From: Gammaproteobacteria bacterium | GTDB taxonomy: Bacteria; Pseudomonadota; Gammaproteobacteria; DSM-19610 | Direction: 5' to 3' | Length of the DNA: 5,965 nt | Assembly: GCA_011371465.1 (NCBI GenBank) | Contig: DRQL01000033.1 | Coordinates: 1 to 5,965, forward strand | Part shown: in pieces, positions 1 through 5,521 of the stretch | Layout: each line of letters starts with the position of its first letter | Numbering within the stretch: position 1 is the first letter of the stretch | The notes under the pieces: generated by a model | Told to the model about the DNA's origin: nothing | Seen by the model: the letters and a program-made list of their open reading frames with translations, nothing else | Databases searched by the model: none | Made by a program: the position numbers and the translations under genes

Positions 1-2035
1 GAGTGATGCATTATTACAGGTCAGGGATTTGAGCGTCCGGATCGGTTCCGGCGAAAGCGCCATCCGCCCCGTGGATGCGGTCAGCTTTCATATCCGGCGC
101 GGCGAGACCTTTGCGCTGCTGGGCGAATCGGGTTGCGGGAAATCCATGACGGCGCTGGCGCTGTTGCGGCTGTTGCCGCAGCCGGCCGGCGAGATCGTCG
201 GTGGGTCCGTGCAGTTGCATGGCGAGGAACTGCTGTCCCTGCCGGAAACCGGCATGCGCAGCATACGTGGCGGACGCATCGCCATGATCTTCCAGGAACC
301 GATGACCTCGCTGAACCCGGTGATGACCGTCGGCGCACAGATCGCCGAAAGCCTCGAACAGCACAAGGGGCTGCGGGGCAGCCAGGCGCAACGACGGGTG
401 ATTGAGTTACTGGATGATGTGGGCATCCCGGATGCGGCGCGCCGCTATGGCGAGTACCCGCACCAGCTGTCCGGCGGTATGAAACAGCGCGTCATGATCG
501 CGATTGCGCTGGCCGGTGACCCGGAGCTGCTGATCGCTGATGAACCGACCACCGCACTGGATGTGACCATCCAGGCGCAGGTGCTGGACCTGATCCGGCG
601 GCTGCAGGAAAAACGTGGTATGGCTGTACTGCTGATTACCCACGACCTGGGTGTGGTCTCGGAAATGGCGGATCGCATTGCCGTGATGTACGCCGGTCAG
701 CTGGTGGAGCAGGCCCCGCGCAACCGGTTTTTCGGTCATGCGCAGCATCCCTACAGCGACAAACTGTTTGCCGCCCTGCCGGACAGCAGTAAACGCACAC
801 AACGGCTGACGGTCATACCGGGTACAGTGCCGCCGCTCAACCAGACCTTTCATGGCTGCCGTTTTGCCGATCGCTGCGAGCGCGCCTGGGATACCTGCAG
901 GAGTCAGGTGCCGGGCTGGTTCGATACCGGTGTGGAACAGGGCGTGCGCTGTCATCTCGCCGATGCAACGCTGACGCCTGCGGTGCCGCAGGGAGCTGCC
1001 GGTAGCGATGAACCGGGGCAGGCTGTCCAGGCCGGTGGCGCAGGGAAGGAGACCTTGCTGAAAGTCGATGATCTGAAAGTGCACTTCCCCATCCATAGGG
1101 GATTCTTCAAGCGGGTCGTTGGCCAGGTGCGTGCCGTCGACGGTGTCAGCCTGTCGATCAACGAAGGGCAGACCCTGGCACTGGTGGGCGAGTCCGGCTG
1201 CGGCAAGACCACCGTGGGCAAGGGGATCCTGCAACTGCTGAATACCACGGCCGGCAGCATACGCTTCGATTCCGTCGAACTGACGCAGCTGCGCGGCGAA
1301 GCGCTGCGCAGCCGGCGCTCCGATTTCCAGATCATCTTCCAGGACCCGTATTCCTCCATGAATCCGCGCATGCGTATCGTGGACATCATCGAAGAAGGCA
1401 TGATCGCCCAGCGCATCGGCAGCAACGCGCAGCAGCGCCGGCAGCGCGCCCAGGAGCTGTTGCGCCAGGTCGGGCTGCGGCCCGAGCACATCCACCGCTA
1501 CCCGCACGAATTCTCCGGTGGCCAGCGCCAGCGCATCTGTATTGCGCGGGCCCTGGCCGTGGACCCGAAGCTGATCGTCTGCGATGAGCCTACCAGCGCG
1601 CTGGATGTCTCGGTACAGGCGCAGATCCTCAACCTGCTGCGTGACCTGCAACGCAAACTGGACCTGTCCTTTCTGTTCATCACCCACGACCTGTCCGTCG
1701 TTTCCTATATCGCCGACCGGGTAGCGGTCATGTACCTGGGGCGCATCGTGGAAGAAGGCGAGGTCAGCGAGGTGCTGGAGGATCCCGCGCATCCCTATAC
1801 CCGGGCCTTGCTGTCCGCCGTGCCGCAGGTCAACCTTGAAGACCGGCGTGAAAAGATCCGGCTGGAAGGTGATTTACCGTCGCCGTCAAACCCGCCGCAA
1901 GGCTGCCATTTCCACCCGCGCTGTCCACAGGCCCTGCCTGAATGCGCCGTGCACTATCCACCGGTTACACACCCGTCTGCGACCCGCATGGTGCGCTGTC
2001 ACCTGGCGTCTGATACCGTCGCTGAACGCGCATGA
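1..2035 (+). CDS. Peptide-type ABC transporter ATPase, two fused ATP-binding domains (5' end cut)
   Basis: This is the cytoplasmic ATPase of a dipeptide/oligopeptide (Opp/Dpp/Gsi-like) importer, with both nucleotide-binding domains in one chain. The open frame runs to the left edge and reads SDALLQVRDLSV, a typical ABC N-terminus. Base 1 is a G, so the ATG probably lies at -1 to 1, giving about 678 residues; the internal TTG at 29 would cut into the first strand. Numbering from that Met, domain 1 has Walker A GESGCGKS 42-49, Q-loop Q99, signature LSGGM 157-161, Walker B with D181/E182 and H215. Domain 2 has Walker A GESGCGKT 397-404, Q448, FSGGQ 505-509, D529/E530 and H563. Each domain ends in an oligopeptide-type tail with four cysteines (287/293/300/318 and 636/642/649/667). 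An Ala/Gly-rich linker, about 320-352, joins the halves. All catalytic motifs are intact. No permease or binding protein is visible, so the substrate is unknown. YejF has the same layout, but as I recall it lacks the Cys tails. Confidence 0.95.
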   Translation, partial: SDALLQVRDLSVRIGSGESAIRPVDAVSFHIRRGETFALLGESGCGKSMTALALLRLLPQPAGEIVGGSVQLHGEELLSLPETGMRSIRGGRIAMIFQEPMTSLNPVMTVGAQIAESLEQHKGLRGSQAQRRVIELLDDVGIPDAARRYGEYPHQLSGGMKQRVMIAIALAGDPELLIADEPTTALDVTIQAQVLDLIRRLQEKRGMAVLLITHDLGVVSEMADRIAVMYAGQLVEQAPRNRFFGHAQHPYSDKLFAALPDSSKRTQRLTVIPGTVPPLNQTFHGCRFADRCERAWDTCRSQVPGWFDTGVEQGVRCHLADATLTPAVPQGAAGSDEPGQAVQAGGAGKETLLKVDDLKVHFPIHRGFFKRVVGQVRAVDGVSLSINEGQTLALVGESGCGKTTVGKGILQLLNTTAGSIRFDSVELTQLRGEALRSRRSDFQIIFQDPYSSMNPRMRIVDIIEEGMIAQRIGSNAQQRRQRAQELLRQVGLRPEHIHRYPHEFSGGQRQRICIARALAVDPKLIVCDEPTSALDVSVQAQILNLLRDLQRKLDLSFLFITHDLSVVSYIADRVAVMYLGRIVEEGEVSEVLEDPAHPYTRALLSAVPQVNLEDRREKIRLEGDLPSPSNPPQGCHFHPRCPQALPECAVHYPPVTHPSATRMVRCHLASDTVAERA

Positions 2036-2541
2036 GCCGGGCAACAAAAACGCTGTACCTGGTGCGCCACGCCAAATCGTCCTGGGGTGAACCCGGACTC
2101 GCGGACCGGGAGCGGCCGCTGAACAAACGCGGCGCCAGTGATTGCCAGGAGATGGGGCAGCGGTTGCAGCGGCGTGGCTGGATCCCTGAACGGCTGTTTT
2201 CCAGCCCCGCCCGGCGGGCCATCGATACGGCGCACTGTATCGCGCGGCAGTTACCGTACCCGGAGGCGGAGATTGTCGTGGAGGAAACCATGTACTGCGC
2301 CGGTGCCGCCGCCCTGAATGCGGTTCTGCAACGGGTCGACGAGCACCTTGCCAGCGTGATGCTGGTCGCGCACAACCCCGATATGACCGAACTGGTGAAC
2401 CTGCTGTGCGGAGCCGTGATCGACGATATGCCGACCTGTGCTGTTGCCGTGGTCCGGCTCGACACCGACTACTGGCTGGAAGCCGGCGCCGGTGCCGGCG
2501 AACTGACCGATTACGATTTCCCGAAAAATACCGGTAGCTGA
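2032..2541 (+). CDS. sixA: SixA-like phosphohistidine phosphatase (histidine phosphatase superfamily)
   Basis: This 169-residue cytoplasmic protein belongs to the short SixA (COG2062) branch of the histidine phosphatase superfamily. The phospho-accepting motif LVRHAKSSW spans 10-18, with nucleophile H13 and R12. The second arginine is in SSPARRA (R61), and the second catalytic histidine is H114 in LVAHNPDM. In E. coli, SixA removes phosphate from histidines of phosphorelay proteins; ArcB and, more recently, the nitrogen phosphotransferase system are the known targets. Which phosphohistidine protein this one acts on cannot be read here. The start ATG overlaps the stop of the ABC ATPase gene (ATGA, 2032-2035), and no strong Shine-Dalgarno sequence precedes it, so translation is probably coupled to the upstream gene. 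The ABC link may be only positional. The fold and family are clear; the SixA name rests on family resemblance. Confidence 0.9.
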   Translation: MSRATKTLYLVRHAKSSWGEPGLADRERPLNKRGASDCQEMGQRLQRRGWIPERLFSSPARRAIDTAHCIARQLPYPEAEIVVEETMYCAGAAALNAVLQRVDEHLASVMLVAHNPDMTELVNLLCGAVIDDMPTCAVAVVRLDTDYWLEAGAGAGELTDYDFPKNTGS

Positions 2542-2554
2542 ATCCGCGCTACCC

Positions 2555-2591
2555 GGGCCGCCCGGCGCTTCGGAAGTGTGCCGGGCAGCCC
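2555..2591 (+). terminator. GC-rich hairpin after sixA, possible transcription end
   Basis: Bases 2555-2566 pair with 2580-2591 in 11 of 12 positions (one C/A mismatch, 2559/2587) around a 13-base loop that can itself pair (CTTCGGAAG). The hairpin starts 14 bases after the sixA stop. It has no T-run on its 3' side, so it is not a classic intrinsic terminator. It may protect the mRNA 3' end, assist Rho-dependent termination, or have no role. Confidence 0.4.
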
Positions 2592-2647
2592 CGTGAAGTG
2601 AACCATGATCGTGGCCGGAAACGCCTGCAATCCGTAGCGCATGTCAG

Positions 2648-2677
2648 GGAATTCCGTTGACGGCATCGTGTTAGACT
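2648..2677 (+). promoter_or_regulatory. Probable extended -10 promoter for the aminotransferase gene, with an 8-bp palindrome
   Basis: TGtTAGACT at 2669-2677 matches the extended -10 form TGnTATAAT (TG intact, 4 of 6 in the hexamer). It would start a transcript near 2684 with a leader of about 25 bases. No good -35 box sits at the right distance; a TTGACG at 2657-2662 is too close. A perfect palindrome GGAATTCC (2648-2655) occupies the -35 position and could be an operator, though it may be chance. The start codon at 2708 has an AAGGG Shine-Dalgarno sequence at 2694-2698. Confidence 0.45.
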
Positions 2678-2707
2678 GCCGGAACTTTTTTTCAAGGGCA
2701 GGCAACC

Positions 2708-3892
2708 ATGAACAGTACATCCTTTCATCCCCCGGTTCGCACCCTCATGGGGCCAGGACCATCCGACGTAAACCCGCGCATCCTGGAGGCCATGTCACGC
2801 CCGACCATCGGGCACCTGGACCCGGCGTTTGTCGGCATGATGGACGACATGAAGGGGCTGCTGCGTTATGCCTTCCAGACCGAACATGAACTGACCATGC
2901 CGGTCTCGGCACCGGGATCAGCCGGGATGGAGACCTGTTTTGTCAACCTCGTCGAGGCGGGTGACAAGGTGGTGGTGTGCCAGAACGGCGTGTTTGGCGG
3001 CCGCATGAAAGAAAACGTCGAACGCTGTGGAGCGACGCCTGTCATGGTCGAGGACGAATGGGGCCGGGCGGTCGACTGCAACAAGGTGGAGGAAGCGCTG
3101 AAAGCCAACCCGGATGCAAAGGTACTGGCCTTTGTGCACGCTGAAACTTCCACCGGCGCCCTGTCCGATGCAAAAACACTGGCGGAAATCGCGCACGCGC
3201 ACGATTGCCTGATCATTGCCGACTGCGTTACCTCGCTGGGCGGATCACCGTTGAAGGTATCGGAATGGGACCTGGACGCCGTGTACTCCGGCAGCCAGAA
3301 GTGCCTGTCCTGCACGCCGGGCCTGTCACCGGTCACCTTCAGCGAGCGCGCTGTCGAAGTGATCAGGGGACGTAAAAGCAAGGTGCAAAGCTGGTTCCTG
3401 GACCTGAACCTGGTGCTCGGCTACTGGGGCGGCGGGGGCAAGCGTGCCTACCATCACACTGCGCCGATCAATGCCCTGTATGGTTTGCACGAAGCGCTGG
3501 TGCTGCTGCAGGAGGAAGGCATCGAAGCGGCCTGGCAGCGACACAGCTTTAATCACAGCGCGCTGCGCGCCGGCATTGAGGCCATGGGGCTGTCCTTTGT
3601 GGTCGATGAGGCAGACCGCTTGCCGCAGCTGAATTCAGTAACGATTCCGGACGGGGTCGACGATGCGACGGTGCGTGCCCGGCTGTTGCAGGAATACAGC
3701 CTCGAGATCGGTGCGGGACTGGGGCCGATGGCCGGCAGGATCTGGCGTATCGGCCTGATGGGTTTTGCCAGTAACCAGCGCAATGTGCTGCTGTGCCTGG
3801 GGGCGCTGGATGCCGTGCTGGCGGATATGGGTGCGCCGACTACTGCGGGTGTGGCGGTCGAAGCGGCGATGAAGGTGTACGCGCAGGGTTGA
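2708..3892 (+). CDS. PLP-dependent class V aminotransferase, alanine/serine-glyoxylate (or serine-pyruvate) type
   Basis: This 394-residue cytoplasmic enzyme resembles the alanine-glyoxylate / serine-glyoxylate aminotransferase family (COG0075) over its full length. Such enzymes move an amino group from alanine or serine to glyoxylate or pyruvate, in glyoxylate, glycine and serine metabolism. Family marks in order are MGPGPSDVNPRI (14-25), GHLDP (35-39), the cofactor phosphate loop APGSAG (68-73), NGVFGGR (93-99, where F96 likely replaces the PLP-stacking Trp of human AGT), HAETSTG (144-150), D172 in ADCVTS (binds the pyridine N), YSGSQK with Schiff-base K198, YHHT (248-251) and RIGLMG with R347 for the substrate carboxylate. 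All key residues are present. The start is supported by AAGGG nine bases upstream and the conserved N-terminus. It seems to be a single-gene unit, with its own promoter and a terminator after the stop. The exact donor and acceptor cannot be told from sequence. An unusual CxxC (C199, C202) follows the lysine. Confidence 0.92.
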   Translation: MNSTSFHPPVRTLMGPGPSDVNPRILEAMSRPTIGHLDPAFVGMMDDMKGLLRYAFQTEHELTMPVSAPGSAGMETCFVNLVEAGDKVVVCQNGVFGGRMKENVERCGATPVMVEDEWGRAVDCNKVEEALKANPDAKVLAFVHAETSTGALSDAKTLAEIAHAHDCLIIADCVTSLGGSPLKVSEWDLDAVYSGSQKCLSCTPGLSPVTFSERAVEVIRGRKSKVQSWFLDLNLVLGYWGGGGKRAYHHTAPINALYGLHEALVLLQEEGIEAAWQRHSFNHSALRAGIEAMGLSFVVDEADRLPQLNSVTIPDGVDDATVRARLLQEYSLEIGAGLGPMAGRIWRIGLMGFASNQRNVLLCLGALDAVLADMGAPTTAGVAVEAAMKVYAQG

Positions 3893-3905
3893 CGGTGACG
3901 GCGAG

Positions 3906-3940
3906 GCGTAAAAAAGGGGGCTGATGCCCCCTTTTTACGC
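3906..3940. terminator. Bidirectional intrinsic terminator between convergent genes
   Basis: The arm 3906-3921 (GCGT, six A, five G, C) pairs with 3926-3940 (G, five C, five T, ACGC) around a TGAT loop. Only one A is unpaired. The stem has a GC core flanked by an A tract on one side and a T tract on the other, so either strand's transcript ends its hairpin with a U run. It lies 13 bases after the aminotransferase stop and 13 bases beyond the end of the opposing isomerase gene, and should stop both transcripts. Confidence 0.9.
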
Positions 3941-3953
3941 AACGGGTTGCCGC

Positions 3954-4913
3954 TTACTCCGGCTGTTCCTCGTGGTTGGCTTCACTGGCCGGTTCGTCTT
4001 TCTTTTCTTCCGCAGGTTTGGGTGCCGCTTCAGCAGATTCAGCCGGCGCGGCAGATTCGGCTGGCGCAGCCGGTGTGTTCATGACGATCTTTGCGCCTTC
4101 CCGCAGTCCGCTGATGTACTGTTGCACACGCTGCTTCTGCATAAAGGCCTGCAGCTGCGGTTTTACCTGTTCAAAGGAGGGCGGGGTGGCGGTACGCGAG
4201 TCGTCGAGGATAATGATGTGCCAGCCGAACTGGGTCTTGACCGGTTCTTTGGTGTAGCTGCCTTTTTCCAGTTTTGCGGCGGCTTCAGAGAACGGGGCGA
4301 CCATCTGCTTGGGCGAGAACCAGCCCAGCTCGCCGCCGCTCTTGCCGGACGGTCCGGTGGAGTTGGCTTTGGCCAGTTCGGAGAAGTCAGCGCCATTGTC
4401 CAGCTCTTTAATCAGCTTTTTGGCCGTTTCCTCGTCATCGACCAGGATATGCCGTGCCTTGTACTCATTGCCTTTCGGCACCTGCTCGTCATAGAGCTTT
4501 TTGAGTTCTTCGTCGGTGATCGGGTGATCCGACAGGTACTGTTGTATGGCAGCCGAGGCCAGTACCGCACGTTTCTGTTGTTCAACCTGCAGCTGGAGTC
4601 TGGTGTCCTTGCCCAGGCCTTTCTTTTCTGCGCTCTGGCGCGCCAGTTCCAGGTTGATGACCTCGTTCAGGATGGTCTCACGGTTCATGGCGGCCGGGTT
4701 GCCGGGTGCGCGGGCCTGCATCTGCTGTTGATACAGCGTGAATACGGCTTCGGTAATCGGCGCACCGTTTACCGTCGCCAGCACCGGGCTGGTGTCATTG
4801 ACCGTGGCAGCAGCGGCTGACGGCTGGGCGTTCTGTGAAGCGGTCGGCCGCTGGTCACAGGCGGCAAGCAGTCCGCTGAGTGCCAGGGCAAGGCTGAGAT
4901 AACGTAGTTTCAT
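3954..4913 (-). CDS. Parvulin-type peptidyl-prolyl cis-trans isomerase lipoprotein (PrsA/SurA-like)
   Basis: This 319-residue protein is predicted to help fold proteins in the periplasm by cis-trans isomerisation at proline. It has a lipoprotein signal peptide: K2/R4, a hydrophobic stretch 5-18, and lipobox LLAAC with C19 as the lipidated residue. An Ala/Gln-rich spacer follows to about 43. A SurA/PrsA-like helical region runs about 44-150 (VLATVNGAPIT at 44-54). The parvulin domain is about 151-238 (YKARHILV with H155, GGELGWFS at 193-200, FGWHII at 229-234). A helical return segment reaches about 279, then an Ala/Pro/Glu-rich acidic tail 281-319 with a tandem repeat. Asp at +2 and Gln at +3 would favour inner-membrane retention by the E. 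coli Lol rule. It is last in the yciB-yciI-bolA run and has its own strong Shine-Dalgarno sequence. The start is set by the signal peptide and that site. The family is clear; clients are unknown. Confidence 0.92.
   Translation of the reverse strand: MKLRYLSLALALSGLLAACDQRPTASQNAQPSAAAATVNDTSPVLATVNGAPITEAVFTLYQQQMQARAPGNPAAMNRETILNEVINLELARQSAEKKGLGKDTRLQLQVEQQKRAVLASAAIQQYLSDHPITDEELKKLYDEQVPKGNEYKARHILVDDEETAKKLIKELDNGADFSELAKANSTGPSGKSGGELGWFSPKQMVAPFSEAAAKLEKGSYTKEPVKTQFGWHIIILDDSRTATPPSFEQVKPQLQAFMQKQRVQQYISGLREGAKIVMNTPAAPAESAAPAESAEAAPKPAEEKKDEPASEANHEEQPE
4033..4068. repeat. 18-bp tandem duplication encoding PAESAA repeats
   Basis: Two adjacent 18-base copies (4033-4050 and 4051-4068) differ at three positions, all third codon positions on the minus strand. 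Both encode the same hexapeptide unit (APAESA APAESA), in the C-terminal tail of the isomerase lipoprotein. A decayed partial unit (EAAP) follows in the protein. Confidence 0.75.
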
Positions 4914-4920
4914 GATGTCT

Positions 4921-4925
4921 TCCTT
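4921..4925 (-). promoter_or_regulatory. Strong Shine-Dalgarno site of the isomerase gene in the bolA gap
   Basis: On the minus strand AAGGA (within AAGGAAG) lies seven bases before the ATG at 4913. The gap from the bolA stop to this start is only 33 bases, and I see no terminator or clear promoter in it. The isomerase is therefore probably co-transcribed with bolA but independently initiated by ribosomes, unlike the coupled genes upstream. Confidence 0.7.
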
Positions 4926-4946
4926 AATCTACGGGGTTGATGTGAA

Positions 4947-5222
4947 TCAGGTGCCTGTCTCCCCAGGCGTGGATGCCTTGATGCTCAAGGCGTGAATTTC
5001 GCTGTGCATGATGTCGTCCAGTGCAGCAAAGATCATGCGGTGGCGCTGGATTGAGTTCTTGTCCGCAAACGCAGCGGAAACGATCTCGACCACGAAGTGC
5101 CCGGCGCCACCGGCGCTGGCGTGTCCGGCGTGTTTTGCGCTTTCGTCGATGATTTCCAGGGCGTCGGGTGCAAAGGCCCGGTTGAGGCGCTCGCGGATCA
5201 TGGCAATACGTTCTGTGCTCAT
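4947..5222 (-). CDS. bolA: BolA family protein
   Basis: This is a 91-residue cytoplasmic BolA domain protein close to E. coli BolA. It carries IRERL (9-13), IIDESAKHAGH (24-34, the loop that usually holds a metal-ligand His or Cys), HFVVEIVS (42-49), RHRMIF (60-65) and IHALSIKA (76-83) with the invariant H77. BolA proteins pair with monothiol glutaredoxins through a shared [2Fe-2S] cluster, and in E. coli BolA affects cell shape and stress gene expression as a DNA-binding regulator. No glutaredoxin gene is in the window. The start ATG overlaps the yciI stop by one base (TGATG at 5224-5220), and the Shine-Dalgarno signal is weak, which favours this start by coupling over the in-frame Met 8. 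The RHRM motif argues for the BolA rather than the IbaG/YrbA subgroup. It lacks the longer C-terminal tail of E. coli BolA (105 residues). Confidence 0.92.
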   Translation of the reverse strand: MSTERIAMIRERLNRAFAPDALEIIDESAKHAGHASAGGAGHFVVEIVSAAFADKNSIQRHRMIFAALDDIMHSEIHALSIKASTPGETGT

Positions 5223-5521
5223 CAGGGCAATACTTTTTTGAAAGGTTTAACGGTTACGCTGGCATAGACGCCCGCGGCGACATAGGGGTCGGCATTCGCC
5301 CATTCCTGCGCGTCCTGCAGCGAATCGAATTCCGCCACGACCAGGCTGCCGCTAAAGCCGTCAGGCCCCGGGTCCTCGCAGTCGATGGCCGGGTGCGGAC
5401 CGGCCAGCACCAGGCGCCCCTCGTCACGCAGTTGTTGCAGGCGTTTGACGTGTTCGGGGCGGGCCGCCAGCCGCTGCTCGAGTGTGCCAGGATGGTCCTG
5501 GCTGATAAAGGCGTACAGCAT
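5222..5521 (-). CDS. yciI: YciI family protein
   Basis: This 99-residue small cytoplasmic protein is nearly the same length as E. coli YciI and very like it: MLYAFISQD at the start, RPEHVKRL (21-28), RDEGRLVLAGPHPA (32-45), GFSGS (55-59), NADPYVAAGVY (76-86) and VKPFKKVLP at the end. YciI has a ferredoxin-like alpha/beta fold with a His/Asp-centred putative active site known from Haemophilus HI0828; H24 and D33 are the likely counterparts here. Its reaction is not established. The frame stays open upstream to 5734, but that part lies inside yciB and has Arg/His-rich out-of-frame composition. The ATG at 5521 sits on the yciB stop (TGATG, one-base overlap) and matches the family start exactly. 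The neighbours yciB and bolA suggest a conserved operon. Confidence 0.93.
   Translation of the reverse strand: MLYAFISQDHPGTLEQRLAARPEHVKRLQQLRDEGRLVLAGPHPAIDCEDPGPDGFSGSLVVAEFDSLQDAQEWANADPYVAAGVYASVTVKPFKKVLP

Noticed and set aside
700..707. GCTGGTGG octamer (E. coli Chi sequence)
   Set aside because: A single copy inside a GC-rich coding gene is expected by chance, and the organism's Chi sequence is unknown.
407..1792. Long minus-strand open frame (461 codons) opposite the ABC ATPase gene
   Set aside because: It is antisense to a gene with complete catalytic motifs, its translation is rich in Gln, His and Arg with no recognisable domain, and GC-rich codon use often leaves such frames open.
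2657..2677. TTGACG as a -35 box paired with the -10-like TAGACT
   Set aside because: The spacer would be only 9 bases, far from the usual 16-18.
2641..2889. 82-codon plus-strand frame spanning the promoter and aminotransferase start
   Set aside because: It overlaps the aminotransferase gene out of frame, has no good Shine-Dalgarno site and no recognisable protein features.
3924..4820. Plus-strand open frame (298 codons) opposite the isomerase gene
   Set aside because: It begins inside the terminator, is low-complexity Phe/Arg/Gly-rich at its start, and the opposite strand has a clear lipoprotein signal and parvulin domain.
5231..5245. Run of six T (A on the coding strand) near the yciI 3' end as a slippage or terminator signal
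   Set aside because: It encodes the conserved FKK of the YciI C-terminus, has no hairpin before it, and the reading frame is intact.
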